Origin: Amborella trichopoda
Taxonomy: Eukaryota > Streptophyta > Magnoliopsida > Amborellales > Amborellaceae
Assembly: GCF_000471905.2 (NCBI RefSeq)
Contig: NW_006498192.1
Span: 1,487,587-1,551,586 of the forward strand
Direction: 5' to 3'
DNA length: 64,000 nt
The first letter of the stretch is position 1, and each line of letters begins with the position of its first letter. The position numbers were made by a program, and so were the translations under genes. Shown one piece after another: positions 1 to 11,440 of the stretch. The notes below the pieces were generated by a model. That model was given only the letters and a program-made list of their open reading frames with translations. It searched no databases and was not told the DNA's origin.

Positions 1-290
1 GTGTGATTGCAAAAAACAGAAGAATATAAGCCAAGGGAGGCGATTCCGATCCAGTTTTTTTACTAGGGGGCTTTCTTCGTGATCTAAGAGGGCACCCACG
101 CGAGCTAGCCCGAGTAAGTCTTGAACTCACCTTAAATTCCTCTCTCACCGGTTGGTAATACTTGCGCCGACTCTCGAACGAGGTTCCCAAGAGAGCGTTC
201 TTAGAAACGTATCGGGTCTCCCCTTGAAACCCGAGACGAGTGCCGCCCAATCCCTAAAAGGATCTGGAGGGCCAGATAAAGGCACCTAAC
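1..290 (+). repeat. Tat-A 5' LTR, 3'-terminal portion (cut by window edge)
   Basis: This matches 35945-36235 (the same strand, Tat-A 3' LTR end) and, in reverse complement, 526-820 and 17276-17570 (Tat-B LTR ends). Shared anchors include the stretches around CTTTCTTCGTGATCTAA and TTGGTAATACTTG and the terminal GGCACCTAAC. It is followed within six bases by a primer-site motif, so it is a 5' LTR. The rest of the LTR, about 2.9 kb, lies beyond the window. Confidence 0.88.
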
Positions 291-295
291 CAGCT

Positions 296-313
296 TGGCG
301 GCTTCATTGGGGA
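296..313 (+). other. Tat-A primer-binding site
   Basis: TGGCGGCTTCATTGGGGA begins six bases after the LTR end. Tat-B has TGGCGACTCAACTGGGGA at the equivalent position. TGGCGACTC-type primer sites are usual in Tat-lineage elements, which I recall as using a tRNA-Arg primer. I did not verify the tRNA match. Confidence 0.75.
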
Positions 314-525
314 CTTACCACCCCTTAATCGGGACGTTCTTGTTTGGCTAGTTTCTTCTTTTATTATATTCTTTCATTATCTTTTCACATTTTTTTTATG
401 GCTTGCAAGTTCTTTAACCCATTTATCTGGATGGGGGATTTCTTATCCCCGCATTGGAGAGTGTCCCTAGGGAACAAGTCCTTCAACTTTGTTCCAATCT
501 ATCCTCTTGAACAAAGACTCCTTTG
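314..525 (+). pseudogene. Tat-A leader and start of N-terminal reading region, left of the nested insertion
   Basis: A short frame beginning MASFFFYY at 344 is related to the start of the Tat-B N-terminal frame (MASFFFIC, minus strand, ending upstream at 17222), including a shared NPFIW motif. The match stops at about 525, where the Tat-B LTR begins. The same leader picks up again after 20450. Function is unknown; in this family it is the stretch between primer site and gag core. The open frame running on to 613 is a chance extension into the Tat-B LTR. Confidence 0.65.
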
Positions 526-1189
526 GTTAGGTGCCTCGATCTTGTCCTTCAGATCCTTGGGGGATCAGGTGGCACGCATCTTAGGTATCTGGGAAGACCC
601 GGGATGTTTGTGAGATCGCTCTCTCGAGAACCTCATTCGAAAACAGTGGCAAGTATTACCAACTAGTGAGAGAGGAATTTAAAAGGTGGGTTCGAGACTT
701 ACTCGGGCTGACTCGCGTAGGTGCCCGCTTAAATCACGAAGAAAGCCCCCCAGTAATAAAAATGGTTCGGAATCACTTCCCTTGACTTGTATTCCTCTTA
801 TTTTCTGCTTTTCTACAATCACAAACATATATGGTAAAGGTTGTGGGATAGGTGGGACAGACCTTACCCTTTTCCTCTTTGATGAGCGTACACAAGCATG
901 CGCATTAAAGAAGAAAAAAGATAGACGAAGAGAGAGAAGAATTCGACCAAGCGAGATGATCAGAGCAATGACTAAGCTAATGGATAATTGACGTAACGCG
1001 GTGGCGAAATGGGCTCGGTAACTAAGACCAGCTCATGGGATTGCTACTAGATGTTATTGTCGATATCGACTAGCTCGTCAGTCTTTCATGGCAGTAAAGC
1101 GGGCCAAGCGAACTGACGTAACAACATTACAGCTAGAGGACAGGAGTGCTATGAGATACTAACCTCAATCCCTCTTGGTCGAACAAGAG

Positions 1190-2080
1190 AGCAGTAGAGG
1201 AATGGTTAAAGAGAAGAAGGGGATTGACAAAAGGAGAGAGAAGTAGGAAGAGGAGATGTAGTAGGCGCTAGACATCGCTGACTGTTTCAGGAGATGGAAG
1301 AGAGAGGAAGCAGTAGGCACTAGGCTTGACAGACTATGTCAGATGAGAAGAGAGAAAGGGAGCCAACTAGCACTTAGTCTCACCAACTGACAAACGAAGA
1401 GAGGGAACACCAGTTAGCATTATGTCTCATCGACTGATAGAAGAAGAGGGAGAAGTCCAACCAATTGTAGGCCTCATCGACTGGTAGAGAGAGAAAGACA
1501 ACTGGCGTTAGGCCTCACCGATTGGTAGAAGAAGATAGAGAAGACCAACCGACATTAGATCACATCGACTGATAGACGAAAAGAGAGGAGTCCAACCGAT
1601 GCTAGGTCTTGCCGACTAACAGAGGAAGAGAGAGGAAACCAATCGGTGTTAAGTCTCACCGACTTATAGACGAAGAGAGAGAAGACCAACCGGCGTTAGG
1701 TCTCATCGATTGATAGACAAAGAGAGAGTAGATTGACTGTCGCTAAGTCTCATTAGTTGTCAGAAGAAGAGAGAGAATGCCAACCAGTGTTAGGTCTCAC
1801 CAGTTGTCAAAAGAAGAGAGAGAAAGCCAACCGATGCTAGGTCTCTTCAGTTGTCAAAAGAAGAGAGAGAAGGCTAACCGACGTTAGGTCTCGTCAGTTG
1901 CTAGAAGAAGAGAGAGGGCTAACAAGTACTAGGTCTCGCCAATTGGCAGAAGAAGAGAAGGAAGAAGACCAATCGACTCTAGGTCTCACTGACTGATAGA
2001 AGAAGAGAGAGAAAGCCAATCAGTGCTAGGTCTCACTAGTTGACAGAAAAAGAGAGAGAAGATAGAGATGATAAGAGAAG
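1190..2080. repeat. LTR minisatellite, about 50-bp unit
   Basis: Units of about 50 bp repeat the pattern AGAAGAGAGAGAA, then CCAACCGRYG, then YTAGGTCTCRCC and GACTGATAG, with many substitutions between copies. The same array occurs in the other LTRs of the family at about 17940-18780 and, in reverse complement, at about 34380-35440. It is therefore an integral part of the Tat-A/Tat-B LTR and not a local expansion. It has no coding content. Confidence 0.85.
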
Positions 2081-2168
2081 ATGAGAGAGAAAAATGATAG
2101 AGATGGGAAGAAAAAGAGAGAGATAAAGATAAAGAGAGAGAAAGAGAGGGAGAAGAGAGAGAAAGAGA

Positions 2169-2226
<58 letters not shown>

Positions 2227-2295
2227 AGAGAAGAGAGACAAAGAGAGAGAAAGAGAGAAGTGAGAAGAGAAAGAGAGAAGAGAGAGAAAGTTGTC
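2081..2295. repeat. GA/AGA microsatellite inside Tat-B 3' LTR
   Basis: A nearly pure purine tract contains a perfect (GA)n core around 2180-2222. Counterparts occur at 18790-18970 and, as CT-rich sequence, at 34165-34375. The frames here encode only Arg/Glu/Lys on one strand and Ser/Leu on the other and are not genes. Confidence 0.9.
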
Positions 2296-2379
2296 TGCTT
2301 GAAAGGTACTGACCCTTGTTCTCTCTCTCCTCTCTCTCCCTCTGAGATGTACTCACAGGCTCAAGCAAGGGATCAAAAT

Positions 2380-2466
2380 TTTATTGAAGCTTCAAAGAAT
2401 TCACTCAAGACCGAGAGTTGGTGGGGAGGTCTGTGTGTTTATAATGAGGTAATGACTGTTTATATA
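2380..2466 (-). promoter_or_regulatory. Candidate TATA box and poly(A) signal of Tat-B 3' LTR
   Basis: On the minus strand TATATAAACAG lies at 2456-2466 and AATAAA at 2380-2385, about 75 bases further on. The same pair is present in the Tat-B 5' LTR at 19137-19146 and 19060-19065. The order TATA then AATAAA is that expected for the U3-R boundary of an LTR. Tat-A has a TATATAG at 34092-34098 and AATAAA at 34128-34133, with shorter spacing. Confidence 0.5.
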
Positions 2467-3716
2467 GAGTTGTCCCCAAACATGGGTGGATTGATCAAAA
2501 TTAGACCTAATTGCTAAAAATTAAGATTTAATTGAATTAAAAGAAATTCTTAAAATGGGTGCAAACGGACTGTTTTACCCCTGCTTAACAATATGTGAAA
2601 TTCCAGAACAGTCCCTGTGGCTACGCGAGAACTTGCGTGTTCTTTCGTGGCTGACCCGGGGTTGTTCTAATGCCCATTTGGTCAAAAGATTATTGTTTTC
2701 TTGTAGGGCTCAACATGGTGATTGTTTTGATACAACTTCGAGCCGTGAATCACGTTTTTGAGTCACGAACACAAGACATGAAATTTGTTTAAATCTTAGA
2801 AACTTCAAATTGATAATGCATTCTTTCCTTAATATTTTTCTATGATTTATTCTTCGTAGTGCACTAAGCATGTCATCACGATCGCGTTGCAACAATCGGA
2901 ACACGATTTGGAGCTCGAACGAAGATTTCACAACTTTTGAGTTTTGGTCGGAATCTTGAATGCCACAGCCGAAATTTCAGTAACTTCATTGGCTTTGTGC
3001 ATGAAATATGACTGTCCATATTGTACGTGGTTCGGTCCAATGATAGCCCTGAACCTTGCGCACACAATGGAATTGGCTTTGTGTCTATCCGTTGCGCAAG
3101 CTTCGTGATTTGGTTCATCGAGCGAGGCGTGTCGCTGTTGAATTTTCTGCAACTTCTTCACAGATTGACAACTTCTCTCTAACATTTCTCCCTACTCGGA
3201 TATTGTCTCGGGGCGTGCCACATATAAAATTGTTCATCTTGATGAGACGAATACACTCACCAAATTTGGGAGCGATCCGATTTGGAACAAGTGAGTTACG
3301 GGCCCCAAAAGTGACTGCTTGTGATTGTAGAAACAACCACCTTTAATGGTGTTTTGGTGCAGTGAGGCCATACGAGAATAGTGTGCGACCTCTCTTGTTT
3401 CAATGTTTTGCTCATAAGGATTTTTGACTGTGCTGGATCCAATGGCAGTGGTCACATAGGGATTTCGGACACCGAAAATGTTACTCCAGTTGTAGGGTTC
3501 GTTTCATGGTGCAAGAGGCCAATTTTCCAAAAACCATTTCTTACCTTTGACATGCCTGATCATGATGAAACTTGGCAGGTGGTCTTTTGAAGCACTGATG
3601 AAAATCTTGAGTAATTATGGGGCCATTATGAGACTGTCGAGAATTTTCCACTGTTTCGTAGGCTTATTGACCTGCTTCCTACCAGGGACTAAGGTGATAA
3701 AAAATAAGTTCAAACA

Positions 3717-3732
3717 GCTTGCCCCACCGAAT
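3717..3732 (-). other. Tat-B polypurine tract (candidate)
   Basis: On the minus strand the sequence GGTGGGGCAAGC directly precedes the LTR start TGTTTGAAC. Its position just upstream of the 3' LTR and its G-rich purine content fit a plus-strand priming site. Confidence 0.5.
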
Positions 3733-4164
3733 GTTGTGCTTCAAGAGAAGCCTGAAGGACAATCATTCAAAAAGTTTCCTTCGGCTTTTAATTTTTTCCT
3801 TCTTAGCCACATGACCAAGTGAATGGCTAGGAGATTCACGTAATGGTGTAACTAGGCTGCTCAGACATAGGGATGCATTGTTCGTGGGTCCGTCCCTGGA
3901 GACTTTTGAGGGAGAAGAGACTTTTTGGCGATGTTTGTTTGCTGCTACACCAGGTTTGCTTTTGAGGATCAGAGTACCACTATTGGTCTCGTTTATCGAG
4001 TCAAGTCGGGGGCAGATTTTATTAGCTGATCTCAAAGGTTTGGTCGTGCCGACTAGGCGAGCTGAAGTTTCTAGTAGGTTCCACCTTGGCTTTGTCAGTT
4101 TCTTCCTTAGAAGGCTGATGACTAGGCTACTTTGTCACCTAGTCTCATGGAGAGAGAGGTCTAC

Positions 4165-4510
4165 AGAAGAAGGAGAGGGCATGCACATGTCATGCATGGG
4201 GAAAAGGTCCATAAGAGAAGAAGAAGGAATGCACACTCGATGTATGGCGAGAAGGTCCATAAGAGAAGGTGAAGGTATGCACACTCCATTCATGGGGAGG
4301 AGGTCTATAAGAGAAGGAGAAGGCAAGCACACTCCATGCATGGGAGGAGGTCTATAAGAGAAGGAGAAGGCATGCATACTCCATGCATGGGGAGGAGGTC
4401 CATAAGAGAAGGAGAAGGCATAAATACTCCATGCATGGAGAGATGGTCTATAAGAGAAGGAGAAGGCATGCGCACTCCATGCATGGGGATGAGGTTCTTG
4501 AAGAAGGGAT
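4165..4510. repeat. 48-bp minisatellite
   Basis: About seven copies are built around GGAGGAGGTCYATAAGAGAAGG and ATGCACACTCCATGCATGG. The spacing from one AAGAGAAGG to the next is 48 bp where counted (near 4260-4308). Because 48 is divisible by three, frames stay open on both strands as 16-residue repeats, which explains two unusually long open frames here. Confidence 0.85.
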
Positions 4511-4534
4511 AATGACTGGGCTACATTGTCACCC

Positions 4535-5268
4535 ATCCCTGAAGAAGGATGTCGATTGGGCTACTTGTTTAACCAGGACTGAAGAAGGATGTCAGCTGGG
4601 CTACCTATTCACCCAAGACTGAAGTAGAATGTCGACTGGGCTACCTGTTCACCCAAGACTAAAGAAGGAAGTTGGATGGGCTACCTGTTCACCCAGTACC
4701 AAGAAGGAAGTCGATTGAGCTACCTATTCACCCAGGACTGAAGAAGGATGTTGACTAGGCTACCTGTTCACCCAGGACTGGAGATGGACGTCGATTGGGC
4801 TCCCTGTTCACTTTGGACGGAAGAAGGATGTCGACTAGGCTACCTGTTCACCCAAGACTAAAGAAGGATGTCGGTTGGGCTACCTATTCACCCAGGACTG
4901 AAGAAGGATGTCAACTGGGCTACTTGCTCACCCAGGACTGAAGAAGGAAGTTGGCTGGGCTACCTGTTCACCCAGGATCAAAGAAGGAAGTCAACTGGGC
5001 TACCTATTCACCCAAGACTACAGAACGATGTCGACTGGGCTATCTGTTCACCCAGGACTGGAGAAGGATGCCGACTGGGCTACCTGTTCACCCAGGACTG
5101 AAAAAAGATGTCGACTGAGCTACCTGTTCATCTAGGATTGGAGAAGGATGTCGATTGGGCTTCTTGTTCACCCATGACTGAGGAAGGATGTCGACTCGGC
5201 TACCTGTTCACCCAGGACTGGAGAGGACATCGACTGGGCTACACCTGCTCACCTAGGACTGAAGAAGG
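4535..5268. repeat. 40-bp minisatellite, about 18 copies
   Basis: The unit reads GAAGAAGGATGTCGACTGGG then CTACCTGTTCACCCAGGACT (40 bp) with scattered substitutions. Copies follow head to tail without spacers. As 40 is not divisible by three, each frame cycles through the same set of peptides (for example WATCSPR and LGYLFTQD); these are repeat artefacts. Confidence 0.92.
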
Positions 5269-5689
5269 AATGTTTAGGGATGATTTTAATGTCCACACCC
5301 TTTTGGACGTCTTGATTATGAAGGGAGTGCTGGCTGAAGTCACTTGTTGAAGTGAATGTTGCATCAACCTATTTATTGGTCCAAGCATCCTTCGCGGATT
5401 TTCGCTTGAACTTGGGAAGAGATGCCTTAGAGACGGTTTTCACCAACTTCTTTTTTTTCTTTTTTTTGGGGCTCTTTTACCCATGACCTTTCAACCATGT
5501 CCACCTTTTTTTTCTATTTTTACTCACGCTGCCCTTTCAGGTTTTCACCGTGCCCGGTTTTTATTCACGGAACTCTTTTACTCATGGTTTCGTGATCATG
5601 CCCGTCCATCATTTTTACTCATAGTATTCCCTTGTTTAGGTATACACCATTATTTTTTATTTTTTTATTGTTTGTGAGCGCATGTTTAA

Positions 5690-6960
5690 GGTCATGCCTC
5701 CGGGATCCGTGTGAAATCGTTTAACGTCATGCAGCCTAGACGTGCACAATAGTTTAAGGTCATACAGCTAGATCGTAATGGTGATGGATGACAGTTTATG
5801 AAGGCCATGGAGTGAGTATGGTGGTGATTTGGCTCACTTGGGGAGATGGCTCGAGGCTACCCATGAGAGATGGGTGATGTATGAAAGTTGAGTGGACGAT
5901 GGTGACCCACTAACTTACAACGAGTATGGATGATGGGATGGTTCACCGTTTTGTGAGCATGGGTGAGACTCACTGGGGAATGATGTAGGGTGATGAACTC
6001 ATGGGGAGGAAATGAAGGTGATGCGCGCACACTAATAGGTAGGTTAGGACGGCTGTGCGTGAAAGTGCATGTAAAGGTTTGTGCGCGTATGTGGGGGTGC
6101 GTTTATGGTCATGCCTCTTGGACCTAGGCAAAGCAGTTTATCTTCATGCGGCCAGTACGTGCACTATGGTTTATGGTCATATAGTTAGACAGGGGTTATG
6201 CAGTTTTAAAGTCATACAACTAGGACCATGCAGTTTAAGGTCTTGTAACTTGACCTCTGCTACAGTTTAAAGTCATATAGTTTGGACCATGGTGTTGTAC
6301 AGTTTAACGTTGTGCGAACGGGACATAGACTATGGTTTAAGGTCATATAGTATGGACCATGCAGTTTTCGTGCAATTAGACCTCCACTACAGTTTAAGGT
6401 CCTATAGTTCGGACCGTGGTTATGCAGTTTAACGTTGCATAGCTAGGACCATAGTTATGTAGTTTAAATTCATACAACTTAGGACCATAGTTATGCAGTT
6501 TAGAGTCATACAACTTAGGACCATGTAGTTAAAGGTCGTACAACTAGACCTCCGCTACAGTTTAAAGTCATATAGTTCGGACCATGGTGTTATGCAGTTT
6601 AATGTTGTGTGACCGGGACGTAGACTATGCTTTAAGGTAATATAGTTTGGACCATGCAGTTTAGGGTCGTTCAACTAGACCTCTGCTACAGTTTAAGGTC
6701 ATATAGTTCGAACCGTGGTTATGCGGTTTAAGGTCGCATAGCTAAGACCATAGTTATGCAGTTTAAAGTCATACAACTTAGGACCATAATTGTGCAGTTT
6801 AAAGTCATACAACTTAGGACCATGCAGTTTAAGGTCATGCAACTAGACTTCTGTTACAGTTTAAGGTCGTATAGTTTGGACCACGAAGTTTAGGGTCGTG
6901 CGTCTAGACCAGGGCTATGCAGTTTAAGGTCACGCAGCACGGACCATTGTGTGGATCACC
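5690..6960. repeat. GTTTAAGGTCAT array in Tat-B 3' untranslated region
   Basis: Dozens of diverged units carry GCAGTTTAAGGTCATAC then AACTAGGACCAT, of about 30-60 bp and with higher-order variants that include TAGACCTCYGCTACAG. The reverse complement array lies at about 32000-33060 in Tat-A. It is therefore ancestral to the family. No gene is seen. Confidence 0.85.
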
Positions 6961-9460
6961 ATGTAGGTGGAGCTCCATGGGGTATAGGCTTGTGGACCGT
7001 AATCTGACTCCTTGAGGATAACATGGCTAAGACCATTCACAAACTGAGGGTTAGGTGGAAATGATGACTTGATGAAGGATGACCAGCAGATGCGGACCTT
7101 GCTGTGGTTTTTAAGGGGGTAAGGTACTCTCTGGGTATTGTGGAAGTGAGAATGACCCTAACTTCATTCAGGATGATGGGCCGCAGTATGGGTGTGACTC
7201 CTAGTGGGGGATGAGGGACAGCTAATGACTCCATTGGGGAGGTCACAGTTTAGGTGCAACGACCTGGGTGCAGGTCCACTAGGGATGGTCGTAGGTCATA
7301 CACTGCTTGAAATATGACCGGCACCATGTGTAGTGCTGATGGTTTGTTTCGAATTTTCAACCGACGATGAGTTGTCACAATGCAATCGACGCTGTTCTAA
7401 CACAACTGGCACTGTTCAGCTGGGGTTGTGATCGACTCGTGATATTATCTGGAGTCAACTGGTGCTAGGTTCGTTTCGAAGGCACACCCAGTGCTAAGTC
7501 AACCGGTGCTAAGGTTGTATTTGAAAACACGCCCGGCGTTAAGTCAACTGGAGCTATGATTGTTTAGAAATTTACCCGGTGCTGCATCAACTGACGCTAG
7601 GGATGGCTTTAGAAACACGCCTGGTGCTAAGTGAACTGATGCTAAGGTTGCTTTGGAAATCCACCCGACGTTGGATCAACCAGTGCTGAGGAAGGATTGA
7701 TGAGAGTTACCTCGGGTCCGATCCGGCTTGTTGTCCCTTAGCTTCCCTTGGACGCAACTGGACTTCCCAATTTGTGAGGGGCTTTTGAGGGTGGTGTAGT
7801 TTATATAACGGGGTAAATTCCCGTTTTCCCTTATTTTCACCAAAGGTAAAAAAAACTTAAGCACAAGTTTTCTTTAACCATGAGGAAAGAATCCTCGTTT
7901 GAAGTTTTCGGCGAGCAGTGGGACTTCAGCAACATTCTTTGCGAGGAAGGTTCTTCGACAAGTAGCAGGATTTCGGTCAAGGGTCTTGCAGAGAAGACCT
8001 TCGTTGAACAAGCTTCACCAAGAATTTGGTGAGTTTTAGGAGAAAGTAGTAGGGAAAGGAGAGATTTCCAGGAATCTTTTCGAGAAGCAGAGGAGGCTCG
8101 GCTATCGTTTTTCTTTCAAGAAGAGGAGAGAAACACATCAGTGAGTATTTCAGCATGTTCTGAGGGCTTTTCGGGGGTTTTTTAAGGGGTTTCCCGATGG
8201 TTGTGGAAGTTTTTCGACAATTTCGTGATGTCGCAGACGTTTCCGGGGACTCAGGGGAAGTCTGCAGAAGCCTTCCAGTGTGATTCTGGTGAAGTCCAGG
8301 TAAAAACGATAGGCGAGAAGGTTTTCCAGTGAGTTTTCAACTGTGTTGGAGAAATTCCGACGGAAGATGAACGGCCACGAGAGGTGAAACGTTGTGGGGA
8401 AGGCGTATGGTTGCTGGAAGTGAACCATCGCAAGGAAGGTGTACGATTGCTGGAGGTGAACTGTTGTCCTTGGAAATACTGTGACCATTTAAGGAGGTGC
8501 GAAAATGAGGAGTCTCGAGAGGTGAGCAGTCACGACAAGGCTGACGCTAACAGAAGTCCAACTGTCGCTAAGGTAGCCAACATTGAAGATTTGGAGTGCT
8601 AATACAACCGGCGTCGACCCTCAAGCAAAACAACCGGCGCTAGGGGGGTTGGGCATACAACCGGTGCTGGCCTTTGGAGGAATCAGCTGGTACTAGCCTC
8701 AATCAATGTTGATCCGCACGTGTAGCTTATCACGATGCTAAGACTGACGTTTGCATGTGTCAGTAGGTCACGTGCAGTGTCCACGACGTTTAGTGATGAG
8801 CTACGTATGACGATGTCCATGGGGCAGCAAAAAGTGGCGAAGGATGGGGCAAGGCTTGTGGTACCTGTTGGAAGCCAAATCCTCCAAAATAAAGTGAGGT
8901 CCATGATGTTCTGTGGAAGGGCATCCACTGTTAACAGGGCATGCTTTCCGTCATAGGCCAGCTCCTTGCCTGGGCAACCCCTCTTGTATGTTTGATATAC
9001 ACGTCGAGTGGATCCTATGTCGTATGTTCAACATACAAGTCTGATGAGGTATCTGGCTTGTATGTTTGAGGTATCTGGCTTGTATGTTGGAGTGGCTCTA
9101 CTTTGCTTATAGCCTGTAACCATCCTCTTACTCGTCAGATGAATTAAAGCTAACTCTCCAAGTGGTTTCACTTCTTCTTCATGAGGAGGCCTTCCTTTTG
9201 TGGGTTTGCTTCTTCCTCACGGGACAGGCATTCGCTTTGGCCAGTAACAGTCCTCTTACTCTCAGATGCAAGAGCAAAAGCACAAGTTTTGGCTTGTAAC
9301 CGTCCTTTTATCCTCAGATGCAAGAGACTTGTAACCTCCTTAGTAATGGGTTCTTGTAACTTGTAACTCATTTTTATTGCAATATAAAAGAAAAAGGTTA
9401 GCATTTTTTTTAGGCTATCTTGCTTGTTTTCGCCTTGAGTCCCTTTCATTTGAATACGCA

Positions 9461-10800
9461 TCACGGGTAATACTTCTTTAGGTATCGCCTGTTGATAGGG
9501 GTTATCGCCTCTTCTCCACCAGGATGTGCTAGTATGTAGGCCCCGTTGGGCGAGACCTTTTTGACTATAAAGGGACCTTTCAACTTAGGATCAAACTTCC
9601 CTTTACGCCGGCCATGCATAACAATAGGCCTCTTGACGGCTAAGACTAAATCACCGTGGGTGAATGAGCAGATCTTGACAGACTTGTCAAAATCCATCTT
9701 CATTCTCCCTTGGTTGAGTTCAAGGTTCTACTGAGCCTCTAGCCTCTTTCCATCGAGTGCATTTAGTTCTTGATACCGGAGCTTGACTCTCTCATCTTTG
9801 GTTATTCCCTGGTGAATAGCTACTCGTAATGAAGGGATTTGTACTTCGAGAAGTAAAACGGTTTCACCCCCATAAACCAGAGAATAAGGAGTGGAATCAG
9901 TAGGATTTTGTATTGTAGTGCCATAAGCCCACAATACTTCGGGAAGCTTTTCATGCCAGTTCTTCCTTGTTTTTGAATTGCTTTTGATACTAACTTTCTT
10001 AGAACATTGAATAGAGTCTTATTGAAAGCCTCAGCTAATCCATTCGCCCGAGGGTGGTACATAGTTGAGTACCTCCATTCGAAACCAAACTGGTTAACTA
10101 GGCGATCAATGTGATGACTCCTAAATTGAGGGCCATTGTCAGATATGTTCTAGTCGGGCACTCCGAAGCGGTATATGATATGATGCTGAACAAAGTACGC
10201 CATAGCTGTCCCAAGAACTTGTTTAAGGGGGAACGCTTCACCCCATTTAGAAAAATACTTTGTTGCAGCAAGGATGAAAACATGGCCCATTGCGGAAGGG
10301 GGGTCAATAGGCCCTATGATATCCATACCCCATTGTGAGAAGGGTCATGACGCAACCGTAGGATGTAAGGGCACTCTAGGCTGGTGAACCAAGTTGGAAT
10401 GTATTTGGCATACCTGACACTTTTTAGCTTAGCTTAAGGAATTGGTGTTCATAGAAGGCCAATAGCATCCCAATCTGTGTATTCGCTCATAGATCTTAGG
10501 ATCGGACTGATGCAGTCCACAAATGCCTGAGTGGATTTCTTCTAACACCTTATTTGCCTCTTAGATGTCGACACATTTGAGAAGAATGCTGTCAAATGAT
10601 CGTCTAAAGAGAACATCACCTTCAAGGAGTGTATACTTGGTGGACATTCAACGTATGCTGTTACGTTCGGCACAATCTTTCGGGAGCCTGCCATGTTTTT
10701 ACAAAACTAGTAATGGGGTCTCTCCAATCTTCGACCTACTCAATTTCTGCGCATATTGGGTCAAAGAATTGTGGGTGTTGATTTGGATCCTTAGCTCCTC
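9461..10800 (-). pseudogene. Tat-B integrase region
   Basis: Minus-strand fragments read as plant Tat integrase. A catalytic-core piece carries YHPRANGLAEAFNKTL (near 10062-10010), followed by WAYGTTIQNPTDSTPYSLVYG (about 9930-9860), the usual core end. A C-terminal piece (9703-9461) carries GDLVLAVKR, GKFDPKLKGPF and YLKKYYP, the expected end of the polyprotein. Integrase would join element cDNA to nuclear DNA. The region is decayed; order and orientation agree with the RT and RNase H upstream on the minus strand. Confidence 0.82.
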
Positions 10801-11170
10801 GACTCTGTGCTATTTCTTGTTCGGTCTTGATTACTTCTTTGGTCGATAGAAGTGCTCCAAATTGGTAAGGTAGACACTCGAGAAAGATATTTCTCTCATC
10901 ATTCGCATCGACTTCAGTTCTCAGCTTGATGTGTCTCCATTCTGCCACCCAAACAAGCGTGGGTCCTAATGAGGACAATTGAATTGTAGAGCCGAGTTCC
11001 GCAAGTGCATCAGCCTGTGAATTTAGCCTCTTGTGGATGTGACTTAGGGATACGTCTTCGAATAGGGCTATATACGATTTTGTAGAATCATGATAAGGCT
11101 TGAGGGTATCTTTCTTACATCATAACGCCCTTTGAGTTGTCGTATAACCACTCAGAGTAGCCGTAGATCT

Positions 11171-11440
11171 TCAGCTTCTCAAATCAAGATCGAAAGCTAT
11201 CTCGAGTTTGATTATAGGGGCTTGGTATTCTGCTTCATTATGAGAATCGGCTTGAGCGAGAGGAAAAGAAAGTGGCAGTATTCCTCCTGTAGGAGTCGGG
11301 AATACTACTTTGGCACCTCCTCGTTCTGATTCGAAGGCTCCGTCAAAGTACAATTCCCACACAAGAGAAAGGTCCGCACATAATACTTGTTCATTAAGGA
11401 GGTCGCTTGATAGAGGAGATTCGGCCCGCACTAGGTGTGC
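11171..11440 (-). pseudogene. Tat-B second, archaeal-type RNase H
   Basis: The minus strand carries WELYFDGAFESERGGAKVV and, downstream, DSHNEAEYQAP, the first and second acidic motifs of the archaeal-type RNase H that Tat-lineage elements carry in addition to the normal RNase H. It lies between the first RNase H and the integrase, the usual place. This domain is the clearest lineage marker in the element. Confidence 0.78.

Larger units (their letters stand above)
526..3716 (-). repeat. Tat-B 3' LTR
   Basis: This is collinear with 17276-20450 over its whole length. Read on the minus strand it starts TGTTTGAAC and ends GGCACCTAAC. It contains the LTR minisatellite (about 1190-2080), a GA-rich tract (about 2081-2290), and a promoter/poly(A) core near 2380-2466. 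The region 2500-3716 holds unique U3 sequence with no gene; the small frames there are chance. Confidence 0.88.
3733..9460 (-). other. Tat-B 3' untranslated region with several tandem arrays
   Basis: The stretch lies between the integrase end (9461) and the 3' LTR. Most of it matches the Tat-A 3' untranslated region (about 30000-33165) in reverse complement, so it belongs to the family. It holds, left to right: unique sequence (3733-4160), a 48-bp array, a 40-bp array, T-rich sequence (5300-5700), the GTTTAAGGTCAT array, unique sequence (6960-7330), short CCGGYGCTA-type repeats (about 7330-7700 and 8540-8700), and unique sequence with short repeats around GTAACCNTCCT near 9110-9360. I see no coding capacity in any of it. 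Confidence 0.75.

Noticed and set aside
2026-2368. Ser/Leu-rich hydrophobic frame resembling a membrane protein
   Set aside because: It is the translation of the complement of the GA microsatellite and adjacent minisatellite.
3878-4536. Overlapping 159- and 133-residue frames on opposite strands
   Set aside because: Both lie mostly in the 48-bp minisatellite; open on both strands because the unit is a multiple of three.
4535-5268. CRISPR-like regular direct repeats
   Set aside because: Units abut without unique spacers, and the context is a plant retrotransposon, so this is a minisatellite.
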